Of a DNA stretch of 64,000 bases, positions 31,573-41,622 are shown one piece after another (position 1 is the stretch's first letter; the number at the start of each line of letters is the position of its first letter). Source of the DNA: Chara braunii (taxonomy: Eukaryota; Streptophyta; Charophyceae; Charales; Characeae). Position numbers and translations under genes: made by a program. The stretch covers positions 1,489,268-1,553,267 of the forward strand of contig BFEA01000053.1 in the NCBI GenBank assembly GCA_003427395.1, read 5' to 3'. A model generated the notes under the pieces. It made no database searches. It was given only the letters and a program-made list of their open reading frames with translations, and was not told where the DNA came from.

Positions 31573-32070
31573 CTAGCTACTCAGAGTATTTTTCTTGGGT
31601 TTTTTCACTTTCCATGTAAACTTTATCATGACAAACCAATTATCTATTGATGGATTGATATCAGGTAAGGGAGAAGCTGGGAGTCCATCAAAGACAGTAA
31701 ATCGAGTAGATCCAGTGAAGCATTTGTTTTCTCTCGCAAGCCTCTCTTTCTCTTTCAGTACAACTTCTTCAGCAAATCCCCAGCATCTCTCGTACACTGC
31801 ATTAACACTTTTTTTTTTGGGGACATAAATTCTTACATCATACACATCCAGATCCGTGAAATAGAATGTCAGTACATATAACCGTTTCTGCTCCCATCCG
31901 CTCTCAACCATCTCATATCTCACAACCTCATATGGGAACACCTCTATCTTGCTTAGAGTGTTTAGTGACTTTAGGAGACACTCAACTTTCTTTTGGCTTG
32001 GGCCTAAGCCTCTGTCAAATTCCAACCTTCTCTGTCTTATTCCCTCTGCTGAAATCTCTTTAGTTCTCAT
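31573..32070 (-). CDS. element Y: accessory ORF G-b
   Basis: An unbroken frame of about 165 residues from ATG 32070. It is the best-preserved G gene of the window: 'KIEVFPYEVVRYEMVESGW', 'RLYVLTFYFTDLDVYDVRIY', helix 'AVYERCWGFAEEVVLKEKER', 'STRFTVFDGLPASPL' and 'WFVMIKFTWKVKKPKKN'. It matches W G1 and G2 along their whole length. Its start codon lies inside the end of G-a (11-bp overlap, 'ATGAGAACTAA'), which suggests translation by reinitiation or a former fusion. No enzyme motif, membrane segment or signal peptide is visible. Function unknown; part of the accessory array upstream of gag. Confidence 0.65.
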   Translation of the reverse strand: MRTKEISAEGIRQRRLEFDRGLGPSQKKVECLLKSLNTLSKIEVFPYEVVRYEMVESGWEQKRLYVLTFYFTDLDVYDVRIYVPKKKSVNAVYERCWGFAEEVVLKEKERLARENKCFTGSTRFTVFDGLPASPLPDINPSIDNWFVMIKFTWKVKKPKKNTLSS

Positions 32071-32500
32071 GACCACCGATTCTTTTCTCTAACGCCAACA
32101 CCATATTGATAATTGGTAACCAGTTAGTCTCATCACAACAATTGTTAGGTATAGGAGAGATTGGAATAATTTTATAAGTTACTGGCATCACACCCCATTC
32201 CACTTTCTTCTTTTGCTTGATCAGATCTGCCTTTTCATCATAGATAAATTGGATCACAATCTCCCATAGCCAATTAAAGTTCTCACCATCGTTACTGCCT
32301 CCTTCTTTGACATATGGGCAGATATCATAGATATCTCCCTCCAAGAAGTGAGTCAGTACTACACAGATGGTTGAGCCACGGGAGTGATAGCCTCAACAAC
32401 CCTCATAACGGTAGGGAAATATCCCGGTGGAGGTGAGTTTAGATAACTCTTTCAGTGCACTGTCAACCAGCATTTGTCTTGATCTGTCGCTCTTTTTCTT
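32060..32500 (-). pseudogene. element Y: accessory ORF G-a
   Basis: The open part is 32344-32060 (94 residues). Upstream, with one stop, the frame still reads 'ALKELSKLTSTGIFPYRYEG', the start of the G family. It continues 'VLTHFLEGDIYDICPYVKEG', a helix ('WLWEIVIQFIYDEKADLIKQ'), 'VEWGVMPVTYKIIPISPI' and a C-terminal 'WLPIINMVLALEKRI' shared with G-c. It is the first gene after the primer binding site of Y. Three G paralogues in a row suggest local duplication and divergence. Confidence 0.55.
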
Positions 32501-32784
32501 TCAATTCCTTCAATGTATTGAGGAGCAATAGAACATACCTGATATCAAACTCGATTTTTTCCAATCAATAATATCAATCCTCTCCTCCGGTTCAGTGTGG
32601 TACCTCACACAGGGAAGATAGAACTCAGTTAGCAATTAGGTTTTTCAAGAGAATAATGACTCAAGAAAATAATGCAAAATCAGTCTGGAAAATTCCGAAG
32701 TTGTCAACAATTATCAAATCCTAATCAAAAGCTTAAAGCATATTGCTGACCCAGGCTCGTTCCGGACACAAAAAGTTTTCATGT

Positions 32785-32802
32785 CCCGGGCAACAACGTC
32801 AT
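32785..32802 (-). other. element Y: primer binding site, tRNA-Asp type, decayed
   Basis: The minus strand reads TGACGTTGTTGCCCGGGA, which matches the X site TGGCGCCGTTGCCGGGGA at 14 of 18 bases. It starts four bases after the LTR end (32807), exactly the spacing seen in X. The site fits the 3' end of tRNA-Asp, a known primer of several plant Ty3/gypsy lineages. Confidence 0.7.
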
Positions 32803-32806
32803 TTTT

Positions 32807-33747
32807 ATCGCACTTTTTTCAGTCAGGCCGTTTCAGGCGACCGGAAAGACCAACATGCTGTCACGCAGGATTTTGTGGTTGGTTGCAATAAATAAAATAA
32901 ATTAAATAATGTAAATCCCTTCCTATTGTGTGCGTCCGACTTCGAGCGAGATCCTTCAATTGCGGTCTTCTCCGGTCCCCGGTCTTATGAATCTTTTATT
33001 TTGATTCAGAACAGCAGAGAATCATACAAATAATAATCATAAAATTATTGGGTGCTATGCATGCATCAATTATATCAATCTGATTTTGATAACTGTGACA
33101 GAATCATCCACGAGAGTAATCATCGGGCAAGAACAATGCAAGAAGCAAGACCGACTGACTCAAGCAATGACAAGATTAAATGAATACGGGAAGAATGAAA
33201 ACTCACAATAGTCTCAGAAAGTACATATGGAAGAGAGCATGACCAGCACCAATCAGGAATCCTCACTCATCCCTCTTAACTTCACTCTATTTCTCACTTT
33301 GTTGTCCGTCGTTTGGGTTTCTTGCCATATCTTCGTACTCTCTGAGGTTGTGGCTTCTGAATGTAAGGCTATCTGAAGCCCGCTAGTTCCAAACACTTCC
33401 AATCAAGTCCCATGATGCGGAAGTCAACCATGGCACAAAATTCCTCTCATAGAGTGGGGAGATATGGCTGAGTGACAATACCCCTCCTGAGATGTGGAAA
33501 CTCGGAGGGCTTAGTCACTGCCTCGTAGTCGATATCTGCGAGTAATATGTACCTCTTTGCCAAGTCCATCAGTCCACCCCAATAAGAGTCATCAGTAAGA
33601 TAGTAGGGGACAAGAGGTTTGGGATAGTCCGTGAAAAGCTTAGGACCAAAGTTATAAATTAGCTTTGTATTCCCCTGGAGTCTCTCAGCTTTCCACTGCA
33701 CATACCCGGCTGTGGCGGCCCACATTGCATCAAAATGAGGGTGTGTC
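32807..33747 (-). repeat. element Y: 5' LTR, promoter-distal part
   Basis: This repeats the 3' LTR (15449 onward) in the same orientation: both have 'cacgcaggattttgtggttg', the 'aataaataaaataaattaaa' run, and the G-family ORF. The end is '...GTGCGATA', against '...GTGCGACA' in the 3' copy. Element X interrupts it after 33751, and it resumes at 59758. Confidence 0.85.
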
Positions 33748-33751
33748 TCGT
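33294..33751 (-). pseudogene. LTR-borne G-family ORF, 5' copy of Y, C-terminal part
   Basis: This continues the gene begun at 59954 after the 26-kb insertion. It has 'ETHPHFDAMWAATAGYVQW', 'KAERLQGNTKLIYNFGPKLF', 'SYWGGLMDLAKRYI' and 'RGIVTQPYLPTL', where a TGA replaces the TGG (Trp) found in the 3' copy. After the stop the frame continues to TGA at 33294. The two stops of the 3' copy are absent here. The insertion of X fused the right end to antisense LTR sequence of X, giving an artificial frame that extends to 33857. Confidence 0.7.
33748..33751. other. target site duplication of X (TCGT), left
   Basis: TCGT directly before the 5' LTR of X; the other copy is at 59754-59757. The empty site in the other LTR of Y has one TCGT, at 16391-16394. 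Confidence 0.9.
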
Positions 33752-34699
33752 TGTTAGGAGACCACAAGCAGTGCACCGCCTGAAATCTGTGGCTGTGGGT
33801 CTTAGGCTCAAAGACAAGTCCGTGTTTTGACGGTGCTCCGGGTTGACCAGGCAGCAAAAATTAGGGGAGCTCAGGGCACCCCCGATTTTGGGCGCACTGA
33901 ACCTTACGAGTAACCCTCAAAGATGGCGAGATGGGAGGCCGCACTCGGAGCATCTAGGGACCGTCATTTCCGGTCGTTTAAAGGGTTAGACCCAGATTTC
34001 CCTGCCGCGGACAGGCATCGCGGGAGATGACCTCGCCGCAACGTTTTTGCAGCATACGACCGGGGCCGAAATGGGGCTTCGAATTTTTGTCTATTTTAGT
34101 ACCATAATTAAAGATGGGAAGAGGGATTAAGACCAGTAGGGGAGAAGGGAAAAACATAATATCCCTTAATTTCTTTATTTTTCACAGCATTTAATTCTAG
34201 GGGGAATACCCTTGTTATTTTATGTTCCCGGCAATTAAATTAAAAACATAAAAAAAGATTAAAAATGGTAAAAGAGAAAAGAAACAAAAGGAATTCGGCC
34301 ATTTATTTAAACTTTCTCGGAATTGAATTGAACTTACGGTTAATTTACTATTTCGGACAACAGAATTAAGGAAAGGAAAGAATGATTAAAAACGATGAAA
34401 GGGACGGAAACCCATGACTATTGGGAGATTGGCCTAATTTCGCCTCGATTACCCGCCATCAGCTCTGACCCCGGATTGATCATTTTCCCCGGATTTTAAC
34501 AAGTTTTCACTACTGCCGATGGTCGAGGTTCCCTGCGTCGCTTTCCCTGGCTTGCTTGATTACTAACATTACCGCAGTTGGGATGTTGTGAGAGCGGGAG
34601 TCGCATGGACAGCATGGGGTGGTGCTACCTTGGGTCGACAGTATGGTGTTTGGTTCGGTACAGATACGGGGTTGTTACGGAGTGGCTACGTCCTACGGT

Positions 34700-35260
34700 G
34701 TCTGACGCACTTCAGGTTCGGTATGGGCCCGGTGACAGCTGTTTCACAACGGTGACTTATTTTCAGGTTTGGGACAGCTGTGGTGATTTATTCTCAGAAC
34801 CGGGGCCCCTACGACAGTTATTCCAGGTTTGGAACCCTGGCGACAGTTTGTTTTCAGGTCCGGAAACGTTGCGGCATTCTATATCAGGCTCGAAATAGGT
34901 ACGGAATTATCATGGCATGACTGTACGGGTTCGGCATCCGCGTGGCATAGCAACCCGGTACTGGATTTCGGGTCTGGTCAGGTTCGGTGGCATCGCGGTG
35001 TTTCGACGGTGGCATAGCAACCTCACGACGATTTATTTCAGGTTCGAAACCTCTGCGGTGACTCATTTTCAGGTTCGAGACCACTGTGACGATTTATTTC
35101 GGGTTCGGAACCTCTACGGTGATTTATTTTCAGGGCTGGGACGACTGCGGTAGTTCATTTCAGATTCGAGACCTTGGCGGCACTTTATTCCAAGTTCGGT
35201 ACCATCGTGGCAGCTTATTTTCCGGCCCGGGATCATTGCGGCGGTTTACTTCAGGGTTGG
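34700..35260. repeat. ~40-45-bp minisatellite in X 5' LTR
   Basis: At least twelve diverged units of the type 'ttcaggttcggaacctctac' followed by 'ggtgatttatt' run across this part. Spacing is about 36-45 bp. The 3' LTR has the same array at 56230-56790. Translated frames here show repeated Phe-Gln-Val-Arg patterns, an effect of the repeat. Confidence 0.8.
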
Positions 35261-35479
35261 TACTATTACCGCGCCGCTGCATCTTGCCGTGTTCGACATG
35301 TTTCAGGAACGGTATTGGTTCGGCATTGGCGTGGTACACGCCACTGCATCATTTTCAGGCACGGTCTTGGATCGGCATCGGCACGATATAAGTTACAGCA
35401 TCTCCAAGCGATTACTTCAGGCTCTGCATTGGTGCGGTAACAATACAGTGTGTTGTACGGTNACAACACAGCCTGCTAC

Positions 35480-35640
35480 AGCTTAGACTGGTAATTCCCT
35501 GGTTCGGGAACGGTATGGTGCACGCCACTGTGTTGTTTCCAGGTTCGGTGATGGTATGGTACAGACGGCCACGGTTCAGACTGGTAATTCCCTGGTTCGG
35601 GAACGGTATGATGCACGCCGCTGTGTTGTTTCTGACTTGC
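35480..35640. repeat. tandem duplication in X 5' LTR
   Basis: The segment 'agactggtaattccctggtt' through 'gctgtgttgttt' occurs at about 35484 and 35577, roughly 93 bp apart. The 3' LTR has the same at 57018 and 57111. Confidence 0.85.
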
Positions 35641-38034
35641 AGCGGCTATCGAGCCTTCAGATAAGGCTAACTGGTGCTGGCCCTATCGCGAAATGACCCT
35701 TGGTCTAAGGGCCCTTGCCACCACCACAGACGAAGTACTGGGTCTACTGCCCCGGGCCTGTTTATTGCCTAGTCGGGGCCTGGAGACTCAGGTACCGTTT
35801 TGCCTCGAATAGAACCAGTGGTGTTGAGCCTACGAGGCTGACTCTACGTGGATATAGCCGGGGCGGTTGAGAAACCAGGGGGAGGAAAACTAAGCGCGAG
35901 CAAGGTGTACCCGCGACTGCAAGCACGACCAGAATCAGCGCTCCGGCGGTTACTCCACGCGTGCGAGGGGTGTACGACGGACATGCTGTTGACAGGGGCG
36001 ATGGGACTGCGTGCCAGGCCTGCACAGCGCGCTAGCACATGATCCGATTGAAGGAAGGGATGGAGGTGGCGAGGTGTGTGCAGTGATAGAGCGAGCTGAT
36101 CAGGAGGGGGGCAGAAAGGATACGGCAGGCGTACGTAGCGCACACCCATCTCGGCCATGGCATGTATGACTCTTTTCGGGGAAGCGAGTGAATGCTGTGC
36201 GAGACGAGACACTGTCTGGAATTCGTAGTATACGGTTGTCAGCCAAGAGAAAGGGGGCTAGACCAGCACGGTTTGCTCGGGCAGCAGGTCAGACGCTGGA
36301 ACTCATGGGTGTCTCTGCGCGTGGGCGAACTGCTGTGGTCAAACGGGCTCGAGACGGCTGCAGCGACAACTAGAGGCCGGGCACGGGCGAGGGAGTCATG
36401 CTCGTTATGCTAGAGGACGGATGCTCCCCGTTTCTGAATGAATCTCCCCACCTGACCAGGTAAGATGTGAAACAAGCCGTTGTGATCCCACGAGCGTTTT
36501 TGTTGGTATGAGAGGTTGAGCGAGTGAGTGAGAGTATGGGAAGGAGAGAAAGTGGGGAGTCGAAATCCGAGCAAGAGGGTGAGAGCTTAGCCTGGTTGGC
36601 TAGACAAGCTCCCGAAGGGGTATGGCAAACGCAGAGAGGGGGGCTAGCAGTAACCGCTGATTATTACATATACATATTGATAACTATTAACATTAATGAT
36701 GACGCGCACGTCCTCTGGAGCGACGAGCCCTCTCAAACCGCTAGTAGCGTAGGCCTTGAAGGGGGGGACAGAGCTCGGTGAGCGAACGGACTGCCTGTGA
36801 AACAGTGAACTGCAAAGCGAGTGGGAGTTTGCTGAATGCGCGAGGGAACAAAAAAGTATGTCGGCGGAGAGAGAGATGATGGAGAGAGGGTGCATGGCCT
36901 GAAGAAGGGAGTTAGGAGGAGAGAGAGAGAGAGGGAGAAAGTGAAATGTAGGGGAGCGGAAGCGGGCCGGTGAGAGAAAGCAAGTGAACGATTGGCCTGA
37001 CGAGCAGCAAGGTAGTGGCTTACGGTTCAGCTGACTCGGCAAGCATCGGGAAGACTGATTACCTCTCGTCGGAAAAATCTGAGTCGGCCCGTGAAACTAT
37101 CTGCGTATAGCGGCTGAACAGTCGACTAGCTAAAGACGGTCGCTGATCAGACACCTGGCTCCCCATGCCTTGAGAACACTGAACATCACCTTGCGAGCAG
37201 TTCAGAGTTGGCTTGAGAGACTGTTTAGATATAGCTTTGGTCAGGTTGCGGCTTCTCCAAGCTTCGAGTGCACTGGACACGGTCGACTCCCGAGGGGCTG
37301 TTGATTGATCTCGCTGTCTCGGTTAAGCACGGGTCTGGCAATCGGCTCATTTCCACCCTTCAAGACGGGTTCGTGGGCGCGTTTGCCTCTCCACGAAATC
37401 GAGCTTGCTGACGGAAGAGGGAACGGGGGAAAACTCTGTGAGGAGAAGAAGAGAGAATAAGAGAAAGTGAACAAGGGGGAGGCGAGACGAAGCGGAGGGC
37501 TGCAGTTCTAGTTGACTGATGATCTCTTGATGAGAACGACTGACGGTACTTCTGAACAATAGCGCAGTAAGCGCTAATCTGGGTGTTGATCTGGCTATCA
37601 TGCGCTGGCGGTTTGCTCTTATGTTTCAATATGAATGATGACTCTTGATTGCTCTTAAGTAGTCTCAGCTCACTTATGAAAGTACCCCTTTTTCCCTTTT
37701 GTCTGTGGGTGTAAGCGGGAGGGCTGTCTATGAAGCTGAGATACTTGGTGACAAAAGTGATTGTTCACGGGACATTTAGCAAAAGTAAAGGGGCCTCGTT
37801 AAACCGTTATGCCGAGTCTTGGAATACTTTCGCCCAAGAGTTGAAAGCTTAACTAAGAAATCGAAGTCTTTCCAGGGCATCTATCTTCAAACACGAAAAC
37901 CAAGATGTGAGGGCCACGAACAACCCCTCTGTGGAACCCGGAAGGGCATGTACAATGCGGTAGCCTATCACCGCTAGAGGAACTGATCAAACCACACAGT
38001 GAGTGGGCAACACATAGATTAGTCTTGTCTGGGC

Positions 38035-38038
38035 ACGT
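38035..38038. other. target site duplication of Z (ACGT), left
   Basis: ACGT before Z; second copy at 41464-41467. The 3' LTR of X shows the intact site 'gggcacgtgacggg' at about 59631-59644. Confidence 0.9.
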
Positions 38039-41000
38039 TGTTAGGAAACCCGGGAAGGGGTCGCCTGTTCTTTGCTGAAGCCAAGGGCAGCGACGTCTGT
38101 CACTCGTCGTGCCCCCTTCAGAGGTCCTCAGCACTGAACAGGGAGCGGGGCTTAGTTTTGTCTGCCACGCCCCGCTTTGAAGTTGATCTAGTACGTCCNT
38201 ATTGGAGACGGAAACAAGGAAAGAACAAAGTAAAAACACAAACAAAATAAAACTGTATATCATGGCCCGCTGATCTGAGTTCCAAGTCGAAACGTGTTTT
38301 TGGGCTATTCCTGTTGATTCTCAGCTCGGCAGGGGCATGAGTCAAATTTGGGTGCAGAGATGAGATTAGGAATNTATTCTGATCTACAGGGATATTTTTG
38401 CAATAAACAAGAATCAGAAAGCGGCACCAACAAAACCCAAGCTACCGGGGTAGTCACAAGATCCGATACATGACTAGGGTCACAGTTAGAACAGGGGAAG
38501 TTCCAAACCAAACAAAGTTCCAAGTGTAACCACAGCAGGAACTGGGACACGCGCAGAAGTCTAGGGAAACCCTAGGGGTATTCCTATAATTTTCCGCCTA
38601 CTACAACCCCTAGTAGCAGCTTGTTTTGCCATGTCCATACAGACCAGATTGTCGGTGAAAGTTTGGAAACCGTGGTTCTCTGAATTTCAGAGCCAGCTCA
38701 CCGTCTGCAACCGGAAGTATGTATGTACTCATCCAGCCAATAAAGGCATGCCAATGGATTCCCTTAATTAGCAAGTGTGACACAGCTTCACAACTTTCGA
38801 TTGGGGTAGAACCCAAAAATGCCAAAGTTCAATCTCGTTGNTTCAAGGTCACTCTGATCCACGTGCATAAAGGTTGTCATACATGGTGATTATCAGATCA
38901 TGTGCCAAAATGGTTACTTTATGACATTGCCGTCGTTGCTCTCTATCTCCTTCACAACTCTCTGTCCCCTTGCTGACTGTCTCTCTCTGTCTGTGAGTGT
39001 ACCTTGGGGGCCAGATAGCAGTTAATCGACTCTCTTCGATATTATATAAGCCACCGTTCTCGATCATCTCACTATCTCAACCTGATACTCACGAACTAAA
39101 TGGCCTGGCCAACTCGATTAGATCAGCGGGACAAACTGCTACAGCCAGCCCACTCCAAATCCGCACGGCCGCAATTTATTTATTTATTTATTTTTGACAG
39201 CCCGTCGCTAATCAGGTGCCCAGTCATCAAACCCATGTGGGTGTTCGAGATCGGGGGGCTCCCACTTAGTTCAGCGAGCTTTGTCCTTCCTGCAGAATTA
39301 CTGACCAGAGTGGTGAATGAAAGTTAAGCGTCAACATGGATAAATACACTGCCACACTCCAGTCTTTTGAGCTCTGCANCGCTGCACTCAATCACCAGCA
39401 AACAGTTCTTTGTGGTCGGACTCCCCGCGTGTGCCCATTCTTTGGCTTTGCCCGTTCTTTGGCTCTGTAGACCACTCCGAGAGTCTTCACTTACAGGTAC
39501 CTGGTCGTTTCAAGGCCAGGCACTTGAGATTGAAAAATGCAGTGACTGTCGCTTCACCTCTACTCAATCTCTCCCGTTTCCCCGGATTTGTGGAGCAATC
39601 GGGCTTGTCGCGCACCTCACCGTTATGTCCAAACTTCGTCAGTATGAGAATCGGAAAGGTCAAAGCCTGCTCTTTGAAGTACCCCTGACACTCGCGAAAA
39701 CGGATCTTGCATTGACGCTCAGAGTGAAAACTTATAGCCCTTTAACCCCGCCTATGTCGAAAAGGTAGCACAAAGGCTCCCTCGTTTCCCTTCACTCTCC
39801 TCCTAGCATTCCCTAGTCTCTACTCTCCCTCCTTTCTCATCCTCTAACCCTCTCACTCTCACCCAGTCCGCTCTCTCTCTTTGTCTGCTCCTTCCTCTTT
39901 CTGTCGCCTCCTCACGTGAGAGTCCGTTACTAGCGTGTGTCTGGACGCTTTATCATTCGTAAGCCGGGAGAAATGGCCAAGGCAATCTCTTTCTTTTTCT
40001 GGTGAGTAGGATACACTCTGTTTTGGAGCACAAGGCTATCCAGATTCGTATGCAGTTCCCCTTTTCATCAGGTTAAATACAATAAAATAAATTACGTTAC
40101 ACGGCCAAACGTGGCGCGCATTCAGGGTCAAATCCGTTTGCGTTCCGCACTCCACATCTCTCTCNACTCTCTCTTCCCTCTTATCTCCATTTCACTGCCC
40201 ATCTCTCTCTCGCACTGTTTCCATCATCACTCACCTCTTCCCCACCGATCACTGCCCACGGGTGCAGCGCTGACCGTAAACAGAGCTCTCACACGGAGGG
40301 ATACGAGTGGCGCAATCCTCTGCGCCCTTCGTCCTGCATACTCGTACGCTGCGTTCACTGCGGTCGCTTGCCCGGTGCGCCCAGTTCTCCCTGGTCGCCC
40401 TGCTGTCGAATTCCCCCTCGTGCTTGCCATGCTCCGCAACAGTTGTGCGTCGGGTACGCCTGGCATGCCATCCCCCAGCCTGGTGCGCTGCGGGTACGCC
40501 TTGCACACCCTGTTCCTGCCTCCCTCTCCCTGGTGAGGCGGAAGCGCTCTATCGTGGACTGCGTACACCAGGCACACACACCTCACGCCTCCCGTCCATC
40601 CCGCACTCATAACACGCAGGTTAAGGTGAGGCTAGAAATCAGGGAAATCAGGTAAGGCGCACAGACAAATCTCAATCGTCACAAAGTAGAGAGAATCATC
40701 GGATGACGAATAGATAAATAATCCGGGGTCAAAATCAATCGCGAATATTTAAGTAAAAAAATCAAATATTAAATAATCGTTGGTTCCTTCGCCTTTTTAT
40801 TATTTTAGTTATTTTTCTTTTTATTTCTTAATTTTATATCATAATTAACGAAATTAAAAGGATTCTCATCAAAAATGTTTTTCGACGGAACTCAGTAAAA
40901 CCTCAAAATCTCTTGTTTCTTTCTCTTTTCATTGCTTTTGATCCCCTTTTTTTGTTTTTAATTCTAATGTCGGAATCACTAAATAATGAGGGTGATTCCA

Positions 41001-41463
41001 TTTAAAATAAAATATCAAGGAAAATTTATAAATCAAAGAATATTCGTTTTTTCTCTTCTTTTATTTTGCTTTTAATTCTTTTTTCCCATTTTTTTTATTC
41101 TAATATTAAAATTAATGAGATGTGAGGCTCCATTCTCGCGTCAGTTGGACAGCGTAAAAAGGCCTTGTCAAAGCCTATTCTCAAATTTCCGTTTCGTAGC
41201 CAGTCGTTTCTGGAAAAGGCTTGGAGCGGGCGAAAATGAGATAGACAATTAGGTAGCCGTCAAGGCAGCAAAGCGGTAGTTCTTCTCTACAATTTCGAGG
41301 CCTAGTCTCAATGGTCGACACACCCAAAACTAGGGGTGCCGTGAGTTCCTTTAATCTCGGCCTCTTAGTCAGTCCAGTGTACCGTCAAAACACCAACTTA
41401 TCCCTGAGCCTAAGTCCCAAAACTGCCGTTTTCAGGCGGCGGACTACTTGCGGCCGCCTGACA
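38039..41463 (-). mobile_element. Z: solo LTR of the X family, antisense
   Basis: It is bounded by TGTTAGG and CCTGACA and by ACGT on both sides. On the minus strand it begins 'tgtcaggcggccgcaagtag' like the X 3' LTR ('tgtcaggcggccacaagcag') and ends with a diverged version of the X LTR end (plus strand 38044-38190). In between it shows the same sequence of AT-rich, CT-rich and GC-rich parts as X, but clearly diverged. There is no internal region, so it is a solo LTR left by recombination between the two LTRs of a former element. It is 3425 bp long. Single N bases occur at 38199, 38374, 38841, 39379 and 40165. Confidence 0.88.
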
Positions 41464-41604
41464 ACGTGACGGGCGAAAGCCCGACGGCATACACTCCCGT
41501 TGGCCGCTGAGGACCTCGGAAGCGGGCTGAGTGGGTGACAGACGCTGACGCCCATGGCTTCAGCGAGCATCGGATGACCCTCTCCGGGGTTTCCCCACAA
41601 CTTT

Positions 41605-41622
41605 GGCGCCGTTGCCGGGGAG
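41605..41622 (+). other. element X: primer binding site, tRNA-Asp type
   Basis: TGGCGCCGTTGCCGGGGA lies four bases after the LTR end. This is the classical site complementary to the 3' end of plant tRNA-Asp used by several Ty3/gypsy lineages. It fixes the orientation of X and the end of its 5' LTR. Confidence 0.93.

Larger units (their letters stand above)
33752..41600 (+). repeat. element X: 5' LTR (contains nested solo LTR Z)
   Basis: It starts TGTTAGGAGACC and ends 'ggggtttccccaca'. Without Z and its duplicated ACGT it is about 4420 bp. It matches the 3' LTR throughout. Inside are a minisatellite (34700-35260), a ~98-bp duplication (35485-35640) and purine-rich stretches near 36900-36960. 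No certain promoter was identified. Confidence 0.93.

Noticed and set aside
33752-33857. N-terminal extension of the G-family frame at 33857
   Set aside because: These codons come from antisense LTR sequence of X joined by the insertion; they are not part of the gene.
35762-36413. Overlapping ORFs in the X LTR, present also at 57377-57946
   Set aside because: They occur in several frames of both strands of GC-rich LTR sequence, and their repetition is explained by the LTR duplication.
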